Shown: positions 46,326 through 57,764, counted from the stretch's first letter. The stretch is 64,000 bases of DNA from Cephalopachus bancanus (GCA_027257055.1 JAPVLO010001825.1:52020-116019); one strand, 5' to 3'. Translations and numbers: made by a program. The notes: generated by a model not told the origin, from the letters alone.

Positions 46326-47128
46326 TGTATTAGTTTGCTTGGGCTGCTTTACAAATACCACATACCTGGTGGCTTAAACCAGAAGTCTCAGCCCCTGGAC
46401 CGTGGATCAGTGTAGGTCCATGGCCTGTTAGAAACTAGGCTGCACAGCACAAGTGAGTGGTGGGCAAGGGAACAAAGTTTCCTCTGTATTCACACTCACT
46501 CTCCATCACTCACATTACTGCCCAATCTCTGCCTTCTGTCAGATCAGCGGCATTAGATTCTCATAGGAGCATGAACCCTATTGTGAGCTGCACATGCGAG
46601 GGATCTAGGGTGCAGCTTCTTAAGAGAATCTAACGCCTGATGATCTGAGGTGGATCTGAGGCAGTGCTGCTAGCTCTGATAGCGGCTGCAAATACAGATG
46701 TACATTAACAGTGAGGTTTGACTGCACATCCCTCCCTGCCCTGCTGGTTTGTGGAAAAATTGTCTTCCATGAAAACATTCCCTGGTGCCAAAATGGTTGG
46801 GGGCCGCTGACTTAAACACTGTAAATGTATGTCCTCACAGTCTGGAGGCTAGAAGACGTCTGCAAGATTGATTTCTTCTAAGGCCTCTCTGCTTGGCTTG
46901 TAGATGGCCATTTTCCTCTGGTGTCTTCATTTGATCTATTTTCTCTGTGTCCTACTCTTCTTACAAGGACATTTGTCTAGGCCTAATGCTAATGACCTAA
47001 TTTAACCTAATTGCTACCACTTTAAAGACCCTGTTTACAAATACAGTCACATCTGAGGTTCTGGAGGTTAGAACTTCAAAATGTGAATTTTGGAGGGTGT
47101 GGGGGGGGCACAGTTCAGCCTGTAACAT
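46326..47128 (+). mobile_element. MLT1-type LTR (ERVL-MaLR), split by a hAT element
   Basis: Starts 'tgtattagtttgcttgggct', resumes after the inner element with 'cagtctggaggctagaag' and 'ttggcttgtagatggcc', and ends 'acagttcagcctgtaaca'. The order and termini match the MLT1 group of MaLR LTRs. Confidence 0.75.
46381..46811. mobile_element. hAT-superfamily non-autonomous DNA transposon
   Basis: Inner words 'gtccatggcctgttagaaac', 'cagatcagcggcattagatt' and 'ttctcataggagcatgaacc' with 3' 'cctggtgccaaaatggttgg' match a well-known mammalian hAT family. The 8-bp flanks 'cttaaacc' and 'cttaaaca' are the near-perfect target-site duplication expected of hAT elements. No transposase frame. Confidence 0.8.
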
Positions 47129-47300
47129 AGTGGCTTTAAATGCATTTATGTTATCGTGTAACTACCACCCTCATCTATCTCCAGAACATATTCATCTTGT
47201 GAACTGAGACTCTGCCAGTTAAAAAGTAACTCCTTATTGTACCCTTCTCCCAGTCCCTGACCACCACCATTCTACCTTCTGTTTCTATGAAATACAATAC

Positions 47301-48360
47301 TTGATATAGTTTTTTTTTCATAATTTTTGAGAACCTTCAAAGTTCACCCAAATTAACTTAAATATTTTTATGCTCATTCTGCAAGGTAGCCACAAACTTT
47401 TAGATTAGAGGTTCTTGAAGCTGTTAGTTCATATGCAGTTTTTTTTTTTAATCTGTATTCTTCTTGAGAGAGATTTCAGAGTTCTCATCAGATCCCAAAC
47501 AGATCTAGAGACTTAGGCAACTTTGTTTGATTTATTTTTCAAAATAATTTAAAGTTTAGTTTTTAAAATGTAAATTTTAAATTGATAAGTTGATGTGTAA
47601 TTCACAGAAAAAAAGGTAAAAGGAAATTTTAGTATCGCTAGGAATTACTGTCTTGAAATCTGACATTTACCATGTCTAGAAGGGTCAATAATTTTATCAA
47701 AATATTATCAAATTTATTCTTCATTTGGGAAGATTTTTAAATGTACTGTTTTTATGATATTAGGCATGCATTATGTCAACTTTGCATCTCACTGTAAATG
47801 CAGACATTAAAAATATTTTCTATATAAGATAATCTCTCAGATAATTATTTTTGTTTCATTTTATTCTTATATTCATTCAACAAACACTTGAGTCTATATT
47901 ATATGATCAATATTAGATATACAAGGAAGAATAAGATGATTTTTATCTTCAAAGAGGTTTAAAAGAATATATTTAGATGGATACAAACAAAATATGCTAC
48001 AAAGAAAAGTAAACAGAGAAGAGAGTTGGTGGTTGCTTTAAACAGATACAGTGGCATGGGGAAGTTAGGAGAGCCTTGGAGGGGCAAGGTCCACTAGGCA
48101 TGGCCATAGTTGGACATGGCCAAAATAGCAGACTCCGTGGAGAAGGGACTGCTGGAGGGAGCCAAGTGTGGAAGACCTTCGAATGCTGCGATAAAGGGCA
48201 TCTGTGAAAAGAGGTTGAGGCATTCTAAAGTCTCAGAAAGACAGGATCTGAGAACACTAGATGCCATTAGCTCATCTTACTACAGAGCAATGCAGTGTGG
48301 TCTGACTGCGTTTATAGTCACGGTATTTAAACATTTTCGTTAGGTAGTTCTTAAAAGGTT
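47301..48360. other. Repeat-poor sequence, possible L2 trace near 47868
   Basis: 'attcattcaacaaacacttg' at about 47870 resembles an antisense L2 3' end. The rest is unassigned. The stop-free stretch at 48110-48343 has no splice context or recognisable motif. Confidence 0.4.
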
Positions 48361-48649
48361 GGTTTTTTGTGTGTGTTGGAGTCTCACTCTGTCACCCAGA
48401 CTGGAGTGCAGTGGCTGCTCTCAGCCACTGCAGCCTTGACTTGTTGGGCTTCAGCAATCCTTCCGCCTCAGCCATCCTAGAAGATGGAACTACAGGCATG
48501 CGCTACCATGCCTGGCTGATTTTTGATTTATTGTAGGGATGAGGCCTTGCCAAGTTGTCCAGGTGGATCTCGAACCCGCGGGCTCAGGCAATCCATTCAC
48601 CTCAGCCTCCCAAAGCACGGGATTACAGGCTGAGCCACCGAGCCCGGCT
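48361..48649 (-). mobile_element. Alu, antisense
   Basis: 'gttggagtctcactctgtca' to 'gagcccggc'; 3' T-run mutated to 'ttttttgtgtgtg'. Confidence 0.94.
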
Positions 48650-48795
48650 AAGATTATTGATGAATACTGATTATTTTGAAAACTCACACTAAATATATTT
48701 ATCCTAATATAATTCATATCTGACATTTAAATATTTGCCACATTTAAAAACAGAATGATTCTTAGCATTGTGCTTTTTTCATTCTTTTCTTCCAG

Positions 48796-48880
48796 CCATG
48801 AGGAAGACCAGAGGGATGAGGAGCTAATGGAACCTCTGAAATATGCAGAGCAACTTTCTATAGCTCAGTTAATACACCAG
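48796..48880 (+). CDS. Candidate internal coding exon, gene not recognised
   Basis: An 85-bp segment sits between a strong acceptor (pyrimidine tract 'ttttttcattcttttcttcc' ending AG at 48795) and a weak donor 'CAG|gtttgc'. One frame is open throughout: one leading base and then 28 codons. The peptide is acidic at first (it includes HEEDQRDEELMEPLKYAEQ) and then more hydrophobic; the other two plus-strand frames contain stops within 35 bases. It lies at the start of the longest repeat-poor stretch in the window, which suits an intron-exon-intron setting. I do not recognise the protein. The donor is poor and an open run of 28 codons can occur by chance, so this is a lead rather than a gene call. 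Confidence 0.35.
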
Positions 48881-50791
48881 GTTTGCTTTCGAGTGTATTC
48901 TTTTGAAGGAAACAAGACAGTTAATCTCTGAAAAGTAATTGCTTTTGTTAGGTTTTTCAGAATCAATGTGCTATAGCTGACCGGCATTCCAGGCTGTCTA
49001 TCCCTATTTAGCCTACACCTATTCCAGTTGAAAGTCTCATCCAGAGCACAATATTAAGAGACTGTTTGCTGTGTAAGAAAGGCTAGAATTCTTACTTAGG
49101 AAAATAGGGGGTAAAATCAGAATTATCTTTTGTGCAACAAAACTTAATTTCAGAAAATTTTCATTTTGTATCATTGTATGTAGTACTTGATAGTGACAAG
49201 GAAAGAATTGAAAAATGTCACTCGTAATTTTTTGCAGTAGCTAAAGAGAGAACACAGTCTTGCCCTCCATCCTCTACCCTCCCCCATATCAGCCCTGTGA
49301 AGTGTAATTCTGCATGTCATGTGGGCAGTTTGTTCATTTCCAATTTTAATGACTCTATCATCCCTTCTACATAACTGTAATCTTGGAGAAGGCAGTTTGC
49401 AAGTATTTAAGCTTAGAGTTTGTACTGTAATTTTGACAACATATACTTCTGCCCTACTGGCCCAAGAATCTAATCATTTGAAATGATTTATTGATTAGAG
49501 TTAATAGGCTTTAGACCTGGCTGATTTTTCAGAACATTGTAGATTATAGAAAATATTAAAAACCTTTAAATCCAGAGTTTCTTGGAATTGTTATGATTGT
49601 TAATTGTTATGTGAGTCTTTCCATATGCCTTTTTCAATCAATATAGTTTTTATTTAAGCTGATATTTGTTGATTAGAAGTGCCAGCTTGAGCTTTCTTTC
49701 AAAAGAAACAGAAGGTTTGAGTTTTAAATGTTTGCCATATATTTTTTATTGACATTCATTAAAATTTAGTATTAAATTTATGTGAGAAATTACAAAAAAT
49801 GATCAGAAATGTGCCTCTTTGGGAAGCTCATCTGTGCTTGGTAATCAGGTCCAGTTTATATGTCAGGAATTCCCTAGTGTTGTCAGAGCTTAAATGACCT
49901 AACAGTCTGCAAATGTCACATTTAAAATTCTGTCTTCATGCCTGGCTCTCAGCATAAATGAATTAGACAACAGAGCAGGCAGCAAGTCAATATGTTCTTA
50001 ACAGTAAGAGTGAGAAATGAAACAATTTGTGGTTTGTCAAGAATAGGTAAATAGAAACTGCCCAGAACAGTTCGCCTAGAATAAAACCCAAAAGAGGAAA
50101 CAAGAATTAACCTTTAAGATGGTTGACCAGATGAAATGTCAGTATTTTTATGGCATGAATGAACCAATGAATTACCTGGTTTATGTAACAGTTGTGTTTT
50201 GCTATTAGGCACTGTGTGAATTCAAAGATGAAAATGTTTGTCCTTATAAAATTTAGATTGTGCATTTGTGTGTACTATTTTTTGGTAGTATAATAGACTA
50301 TTAATCTTAACACTGAGTTATAATTAGAATTCACTGGTAGTTGATTTTATTAAATTTCTGTCTTTAAGAGATTTTGCATGATAGGAATTATTATTATTTT
50401 TAATCAAATAAAATTCATTCTATTTTCAAAGATTAGTTAGGAAAGGTCATTGTTAATGCCAGCCTCTTTATCTGTTTCTTTTGTTATTTCTCTTTTCTGA
50501 TAGTACTACAACCTAGAGACTGTTACCATTGACTTGTCTAAGTATTTTTTTAAGAAACATATGAGCTATGTTGCCAGAAGTTCACTGATAAGTGTGTTAT
50601 TTGACAGCAACATTTTTCCTAGTAGTAATACATGTGATAATTAGGTTCAGCCGAGTCCACAAAGACTTTTGATTTATATCTAAATTATAGCATGATTGTA
50701 TATAGCTAGCCTCCATCTGTTACTGTTATGAGAAAGAATCTTGCATCATATTTTACCAATGTTTGTTTTGAAGTGCTTGCCATTTCTATTT
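48881..50791. other. Repeat-poor, probably intronic sequence
   Basis: About 1.9 kb without any Alu, L1 or LTR that I can recognise, in a window where such elements average more than one per 2 kb. Several stretches (for example near 49800-50130) have a balanced, low-repeat texture typical of conserved non-coding DNA. No further exon is convincing. Confidence 0.5.
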
Positions 50792-50805
50792 AAAATAAAA
50801 TTAGC

Positions 50806-51100
50806 AGCCGGGGTCGGTGGCTCAGCCTGTAATCCTGAGTCTTTGGGAGGCTGAGGTAAGTGGATTGCCTGAGCCCATGGGTTTGAGACCCGCCTGGGCA
50901 AGCGAGACCTCATCTCTACAATAAAATCAAAAAATTAGCCTGGTGTGGAAGCGCGTGCCTGTAATTCCAGCTACTTCGTAGGCTGAGGTGGAAGGATCGC
51001 CGGAGCCCAGCAGGTAGAGGCTGCAGTGGCCGGGAGCAGCCACAGCACTCCAGTCTGGGCGACAGAGTAAGACTCCAACTCAATAAAAAAATAAATAAAA
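50806..51100 (+). mobile_element. Alu, sense
   Basis: Flanked by 'aaataaaattagc' on both sides; tail is (aaat)n. Confidence 0.95.
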
Positions 51101-51223
51101 TAAAATAAAATTAGCTATTTACATGTCTTGTACATCCAATTTCATTAGCTTTCTGGATATTTCTTTCAGCATTTTGCCTTGCACCATGTATACATGTATG
51201 TGTTTGGATGGATATGCATTTTT

Positions 51224-51320
51224 TATTTCCCAGGCGGGTCTTGAACCCGCGGGCTCAGGCAATCCACTCACCTCAGCCTCCCAAGGCGCGGGATTACTGG
51301 CTGAGCCACCGAACCCGGCT
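51224..51320 (-). mobile_element. Short Alu left-arm insertion, antisense, 97 bp
   Basis: Carries only the first 90 or so bases of an Alu left arm plus a short tail. Bounded by a perfect 18-bp target-site duplication 'ggatggatatgcattttt' (51206-51223, 51321-51338). The missing part is the 3' portion of the source RNA, which ordinary 5' truncation cannot produce. Confidence 0.93.
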
Positions 51321-51610
51321 GGATGGATATGCATTTTTAATGGTCCATTGAAAGTCAGGACCACCTCTCTTCTCTCCCACCTGGGCATCAGAAGCCTAAG
51401 ACTTTCACTGGAAGTACAGTTTAGAAGCTGAGGGAGAGATGGAGCTTGTGGAAGAGGAGCAAGGACATAGGCTGAAATATAGGAGCAACTTGAGAAATAG
51501 AGCAGAGAGGAATGAGTCTCAGTCATTTGAGTAATTCATTTCTTGTGTATGACATTTAAACTGCTTTTTACAATCAGTAGCTAGTTAGAAATCTCCCTGT
51601 TGCCATTTTA

Positions 51611-51900
51611 TTTTATTTTATTTTGAGTTGGAGTCTCACTCTGTCGCCCAGACTGGAGTGCAGTGGCCGCTCCCGGCCACCGCAGCCTCAACCTGCTGGG
51701 CTCTGGCGATCCTTCCGCCTCAGCCTTCCGAGTAGCTGGAATTACAGGCGCACACTACCTACGCCCGCCTGATTTTTTGTTTTATTGTAGAGATGAGGTC
51801 TCGCCTGCCCAGACGAGTCTCGAACCCGCGGTCTCAGGCAATCCACTCTCCTCAGCCTCCCAAAGGAGCGGGATTACAGGCTGAGCCACCGAGCCCGGTT
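51611..51900 (-). mobile_element. Alu, antisense, young-looking
   Basis: Perfect 15-bp target-site duplication 'cctgttgccatttta' (51596-51610, 51901-51915). Confidence 0.97.
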
Positions 51901-51939
51901 CCTGTTGCCATTTTATACTGCCAAATTATTTACCGTTTC

Positions 51940-52400
51940 CTCTAGCAGTCCTAGCAAGTATGATTGTACATCTAGGAAACCCGGGAGACTCAGGTTGTAA
52001 ACAATAAAATTAATAAGAGAATATGGTGAGATAGTCACATTTAGATAGGAGCTAAATAAAATTGATAGCTTCTCTGTATTTGCAATAAACTCACAGAAAT
52101 AGAAACAAGAAAATTTTCTGTCACAATGAAAATAACTACAGTTAGATTTAACAGGTAAACTGCAAGTCCCAGCTAATAAGAACCATGAAAATGTACCATA
52201 TTTCAGAAACAGAAAAACATTTCCAATACTTGATAGAAAAGTGAAAGAAACAATAATGATGAAAGTATACATTCTCCCAAGTTAGCAATTCAAATTCAAG
52301 TGGAAATTAGTTTTATTTGTTTTTTACTGTTGGGCAAAAATTACCACACGATTTATGTGGAAAACCAAATTCCCAAGACTAACCAATAAAAGAATGTCAG
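51940..52400 (+). mobile_element. L1 ORF2 fragment, sense, broken
   Basis: 'acccgggagactcaggttgt', 'ttaataagagaatatggtga' and 'ttgatagcttctctgtattt' follow the L1 ORF2 order just downstream of the RT core. Stops throughout. Confidence 0.65.
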
Positions 52401-53411
52401 AGAGGCCTATGGGATGTCAGAATGTTAGCCACTTGTCTGTGTCAACCATAATTGGGTACACATGGTGTAGATGAACGAGCAGGCCCGCAGGTCAGTGGCA
52501 CACAGTATAGAGTGGAGTTCAGACTTGGGGGTCATGCCTGTCAGTGAAAGAAGAACATTTGGGTGACTGCATGCAGGACCTGGTGGTGGAGGGATGTAAG
52601 GAGATACTGAGGGTACACTAGGGTCCATAAATATGGAACTCTTGGTATGGCACAAAGTGCCACAAAATCTAAAGACAAATGCTGCAATCAAGACAAGTAT
52701 GTTCATAAAGAAAGCAACAGTAAGTTAGGTAGATATCTATAATATACAAAGAACTCTCTGAAGTGTATAAAAGACAAAACAGCTAAGTAGGGAAAAAATT
52801 TAAAAATTGGCTCTGGCAAGACAGTTCATTGTAATGAAAAATATAGTAACCCTTGGAATTTTATGGTAATCTCAGCTGTTTTAGAAATGCTCATGTCAAT
52901 ATACTCAACTAAATTCTCCTAGATGCAATGATAGAGAACTTGAGAAGGCCAACAGCAGTAGAAATAAAAGTGATCTTTTTTTCAAATCACTTTGCCTTCA
53001 TTGTTTATGCTCAGATTTGAAGAAAATCACTACTTTCTTTGCCAAAATTTTTCCAGCATCATTAAACTGAGAACATAGAGCATCTTGTCTGGTTTTGGGT
53101 AGAGAGCAATTACCAACTGCACCCTACAAATGTGGGCAAGTTTGCACTGAAATAAACCATTCAAGTCCACGACAAACGTCAAAATTGTAGAAAACATAAG
53201 GAGCAAAGCACAAAATTGTAGCATGAGAAAATAGCTACATTTAATTATCAAAAATTACATAGAATTTTAGTCTTCTTTACAGGCACTTTATTTAAACTTA
53301 CATCTAAAGATACATCTTTGGTTAATGCAACTTTCATTTCAAGTCAGGGAGTTGACAGAACATTTATTAAATTTAAAATTTGTGAAGTGTTTCATATTTA
53401 AAAAAAATTCA
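52401..53411. other. Unassigned sequence
   Basis: 52730-52900 has L1-like texture but no diagnostic words. The rest is unplaced; no gene seen. Confidence 0.4.
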
Positions 53412-53690
53412 GGCCAAGCATGGTGGCTCATGCCTGTATTCCCAGCACTTTGGGAGGCCGAGGCAGGTGGTTTGCTCGAGCACAGGAGTTGAGACCAGTC
53501 TGGGTAATAGAGCAAGACCTCGTCTCTACAAAAAAAAATAAATCAAAAAATTAGCCGGCCATGATGGAGGAGGCTGAGATGGAAGAATCACCTGGACCCA
53601 GGAGTTCGAGGCAACTATGAGCCCTGATCATCGTGATGGTGCCACTATACTCCAGCCTGGCCAATAGAGTGAGACCCCTACTCAAAAAAA
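53412..53690 (+). mobile_element. Older-type Alu, sense
   Basis: Unlike the other Alus it reads 'ggtggctcatgcctgtattc' and ends 'gtgagacccctactc', closer to the ancestral AluJ form. Target-site words 'aaaaaattca' flank it. The right arm lacks the start of the 'gcctgtagtcccagctac' segment. Confidence 0.92.
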
Positions 53691-54954
53691 AAAAAAATTC
53701 AAGCAGGTGGCAATGCTTGCAATTTTTAAAGTGCTAGAGCTACTTTTCTGAGAAAAGTCATTCAAAACTGTGAGGCCCTCGTGATCACTTTTTCTCACAT
53801 CAAATCTTTCACGTGTCCCTCCTTGAAAGACTTTTCTTGTCTCTTCCACAGAATAAATACCCATCTCAGGTTCCAGAGTACTCAAGACTCTCTTCAAGGA
53901 AGCATTCTAAGAGTTGGTGATTCCTCTCCATGTACCTTTGCAGGTTCTGTAGCCCCATTGGTGGCCCTTATCTCTGGGTCACCCCAGCGAAGTCACAAGA
54001 GTGATTTTTCTCAGCAGAAGAGACACTCTGGGTGGCTGGCTGACTGAAAGGATGAAAATGTGTCATATTAGTTGCTGATTAGACTGGACAGCTCATTAAG
54101 GATCATCATGCCAGTATCTTTCACTGGTCTTGCTGTCCCCTTTCAGAGGAAGGTATCGGTTAACCATCTATAAAACAAGTTCTACTATCCTGGTCCTAGG
54201 AAATTGATTGAACCAGGAACTGGGACCCCACGAGTGTCTTTCTGAGTCAAGCTGTGATCAGATTCCTCTGCTCTGAGGCTCAAAAGCAAGAGAAGAGATG
54301 ACCCAAGCGAGTGAGAATATAAGACTGAGTTGACTGTCACAAAAAAAGAAGCAAGAGACCACTTTCCAGGGCTGCCTCAGAGCCCAGAGTGTCTAACCTT
54401 GCAACTAATGATCACTTCTTCCTTTCTCTAAAGCTCAGGGCAGAGCCTCTTTTCAAAGAAAGCCAGAGAAATCTTAGCACACAGATGGCTTATCTGATAC
54501 TGATGCAGTAAATAAACGTTTTGATGATGCAACTCTCAAGGTCAGGGTCACTCTTTCTAAAGGAAACGTGACTCTGCTCTTTGGAGTTGATCTCCCACTC
54601 TCTGTCATGCCACTTTGCTTCCTCTCAGAATCTGTGTCCTTTCAGGATCCCTTTTCAAGTTCTCAGTATGTGACCTCTGTGTGTGAAATGACATTTAGAG
54701 ATCATAGAGATGGAAACTTGGTCATCCCTCGGTCCACGTGTGACTTCCAAACCTTGGAAGCTCCATTTTCCCAAGTGCTGTTTGCAATTGGTTTGTTAGC
54801 TGACAGCATCTGAGTGGCCACTTGAGGGATTTTGGTGAAACATGGAAAAAGCACTACTTCTAAAAGGAGTGAGCGCTCCCATCTGTTTCCAGTTATGAGC
54901 AGTATCAGATGTGACCGTCTGCATGGACATCCAGTTCCAGGTCCATGTGGCTCT
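53691..54954. other. Unassigned, moderately GC sequence
   Basis: About 1.26 kb without recognised repeats. The 81-codon and 88-codon stop-free runs here (54568-54813, 53781-54047) lack acceptor/donor pairs and recognisable motifs. An old LTR or a degraded processed pseudogene remains possible. Confidence 0.4.
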
Positions 54955-55877
54955 TGTGGTCTGACAATTAAGTTCGCGACCAGGCCACCATGTGCTTACA
55001 TTGATAGCCCTTCTACAAACAACCTGGCAAGTTTTCATAACCTTGGTGTATTAGTGTCTCAAGTCGTGTTCGTGTCTGCCTGTGGCTTGCTGAGTGAGGG
55101 GCGTTCATTATTGTTGCACACTTTGGTGTGCCATCGCGAAATTGTCAGAGCTCAAATGAGAGTGACAAACAAACATTTAGTTTCTTGCTAAACTTGGCAG
55201 GAGTAGAAGTGAAATCAGCACCATGTTAGTCCGATTTCATGGGGATAATGCCATGAAAAAATGGCAGTGTACACATGGACTAAAATCTTTTCTCAGGGAC
55301 AGAAAGCATCACTGATGAAGAAAGGCAGGATGGCCAGCAACAAGCTGAACTTGTGAAAATATCACAGAAGTGGGTTGAACTATGTGTCAAAATCGCCGAC
55401 TGACTGTGAGAAGCATAGCACACCAAATAAACATCGATAGAGAAACAGTCGGGAAGATCTTGGCATGAGAAATCTGTGTGCAAATACAGTCCTGAAGGAG
55501 CCCTTGCATCACGACAGTACGCCAGCCCACGCAACACAATGAGGGAGTTTTTAGCCAGTAAACAAATAACTGTATCGAAACAACCTCCCTACTCACCTGA
55601 CCTTGTCCCCAGTGACTTTTTTATTTACTCAAAGATAGAGGAAATATTGAAAGGAAGATATTTTGATGGGATTCAGGACATCAAGGGAAATACGATGACA
55701 GCTCTGATGACCATTCCAGAAAGAGTTCCAAAATTGCTCTGCTGGGTGTACTAGGCACTGGCATCAGTGCATAGCTTCCCAAAGGGAGCACTTCAAAGGT
55801 GACTGTAGTGATAGTCAGCCATAAGGTATGGACTGCTTTTTCTAGGATGAGTTTACGAGCTTAATTGTCAGGCCACA
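54955..55877 (+). mobile_element. Mariner DNA transposon with both terminal inverted repeats, internally deleted
   Basis: Left end 'tgtggtctgacaattaag' pairs with the right end, whose reverse complement is 'tgtggcctgacaattaag'. A TA follows the right end; the left flank reads TT, likely a mutated TA target duplication. About 923 bp, shorter than the roughly 1.3 kb of full mariners, so an internal portion is missing. Transposase remnants appear in the expected order on the plus strand. Confidence 0.88.
55380..55830 (+). pseudogene. Mariner transposase remnant
   Basis: Reading across frames on the plus strand gives an HTH-like 'LTVRSIAHQINIDRETVGKI' near 55400-55460, then 'PAHAT', then 'PPYSPDLVPSDFF' (about 55585-55622), the segment holding the last catalytic aspartate of the mariner DD34D motif. 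A C-terminal 'HQCIASQREHFKGD'-like stretch follows near 55765. Stops and frameshifts separate these parts and the region between the HTH and the catalytic core is shortened, so it is inactive. Confidence 0.82.
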
Positions 55878-56228
55878 TACATCCCCTAAAGGAAACATAT
55901 CACCCCAATGTCCCCTTCACCATCACCTGCTACATTCTGGATAAAATACCTTACCTATAAAGAAATAGTGATGACAGTAATGCCTCCTTCAAAGAGAGGA
56001 ACCTGTCAGGTGTATTCAACTAGAGATGCCAATGCTCCCAGCCCTCCCTATCCTCCACACCCTGCCCCAGTGGAGGACCAGGACTGGACACTTGACCCTT
56101 GACACTTGACCTTGACACTTGACCGATGATCCTCACTCCTGGGAACTCGGAATTAGAATGAACGAATGTCAAGTTTGTTAGCTTTGTGAAGCCAAGCTAG
56201 AAAGCCAGCGAGGAGAGGCTGTCATTTT

Positions 56229-56349
56229 AAAGCAGTCAAGTGGGCAACCCCTTAGGGTCCCCTCCCACTGTGGGAGCTTTTCTGTCCTCTCAATGAATCC
56301 TGCTTTTGCACTACAAATAAAATAAAATAAAATAAAAAGCAGCCAAGTG
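56229..56349 (+). mobile_element. Short LTR-derived, L1-mobilised insertion (TINE-like)
   Basis: A 93-bp insert (56243-56335) resembles the R/U5 end of an LTR ('tgggagcttttctgtcctct', 'caatgaatcctgcttttgc'). It ends in an (aaaat)n A-rich tail and is bracketed by 14-bp direct repeats, 'aaagcagtcaagtg' and 'aaagcagccaagtg'. LTR elements do not make A-tails and long duplications themselves, so the L1 machinery must have copied an LTR-terminated RNA. Elements of this kind are described from tarsiers as TINEs. Confidence 0.75.
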
Positions 56350-57154
56350 CAAGGTGATGAATGACTTGAGAAGCAGTTGGCAGAGAGGGGAGATTGAAGC
56401 TGGCTTGTGTCACAGAGGAGATACCAATAGGTCCCCAGGAGACATGGAGGGAGATATGAGAAAAAGCTGTTAGTGACTTTCTAATTCGTGTAAGTCCTCA
56501 ATTCTTCCTGAAGTCAGAGCCCTTAGAATACATGACACCTTGCCTAGACTAACATGAGTTGACTTCTGGTCCTCACAACACAATGTTCATAGCACCAGTC
56601 GATTTCTTAGAACAAAAACCAGGCGCACCAAGTAGCCATCTGTGAGCATAAAGCCTCTGAGCCTTAGTCATAGATGACACTGAATTCTGAGATCACTTTG
56701 CATTGGCCATTTATTTCCTTCCATTTAAATGATCACCCTGTAGCAGGACTGCCATGTATTATACAGTAATTCTTGAGCTACTTTGTCCCTGGTGGTGAAT
56801 ATGTCAGGATATCTTCTCACAGCGGGCCAGAGAATCGGTGATGTCAATGATCATGATAGTGCCTTGTGAAAAGTCTATAACAGGGCATAGGCTGGTGTTC
56901 TAGATTTCCAGAGACACCACCTTATTTCATTTTCACCGACTTCGACAACAGCAACAAGAATCAAGACTTTGCAAAAACAATCACATGAGACAGGTAAACA
57001 TGAGATTAATTTGGGTAATTTGCACTGGAAGCCTGTGAGGATAAAGTCTTGTTCACTTGGCCCATCATTGGCATTTTATAAATGTGAATCTCTTCCCAAG
57101 GGTCCTGCCAGCCCTTGTGACCTCTCACTGCCATTTTAAAAGTTAAAAATCAGG
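56350..57154. other. Unassigned sequence
   Basis: About 0.8 kb of mixed composition without recognised repeats, coding frames or RNA genes. Confidence 0.4.
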
Positions 57155-57431
57155 AGCTGGCTCGGTGGCTCAGCCTGTAATCCGCCTTTGGGAGGCTGAG
57201 GTGAGTGGATTGCCTGAGCCCACGGGTTCGAGACCCGCCTGGGCAGCGAGACCTCATCTCTACAATAAATCAAAAAATCAGCCAGGCGTGGTAGCGTATG
57301 CCTGTAATTCCAGCTACTTGGAAGGCTGAGGCGGAAGGATCGCCGGAGCCCAGCAGGTCGAGGCTGCGGTGGCCAGGAGCGGCCACTGCACTCCAATCTG
57401 GGCGACAGAGTGAGACTCCAACTCAAAAAAA
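57155..57431 (+). mobile_element. Alu, sense
   Basis: Starts in 'aaaaatcagg' and its A-tail is followed by 'aatcaggcaag', giving an 8-10 bp target duplication. Close to the apparent young consensus. Confidence 0.96.
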
Positions 57432-57764
57432 AAAAAATCAGGCAAGAGAGATCGGGCAATTTATCATCTTGCCTGGGAATCAGCTTAATTTAGAGCTGAC
57501 CATGGAACAGCATTCTAGGTAAATTTTCCCCTGACAAGGTTTCAAAAGCGACATATGAGGAGGGACACACACACATACACACAAAAACAGGAATTATTTT
57601 TGGAGGGCAGGCCCTTGTAGTGCAGACTCCCCCCCACACTGGGTAAGTGTTCTAGGTATCCATGGGCATCAGAGTACCAGCTAGTATTGCTTTGAGAGGT
57701 TGCTTTTGGCTTCAGTGAATTTTTTAAAGAGATTCTTTCAATCCATTTGTCTATTTCATGGTGG

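Larger units (their letters stand above)
46290..47300 (-). mobile_element. Old L1 3' region, antisense, split by an MLT1 LTR
   Basis: 'tttttaattgaggtttaaaa' precedes the LTR. 'gtgtaactaccaccctcatc', 'tctccagaacatattcatct' and 'accaccattctaccttctg' follow it, giving one continuous L1M 3' region when the LTR is removed. Confidence 0.65.

Noticed and set aside
48110..48343. 77-codon plus-strand run beside the candidate exon
   Set aside because: No acceptor or donor flanks it, no motif is recognisable, and it is separated from the candidate exon by an Alu.
53781..54047. Processed pseudogene
   Set aside because: The region is repeat-poor and has some open frames, but I see no A-tail, no target-site duplication and no recognisable parent gene.
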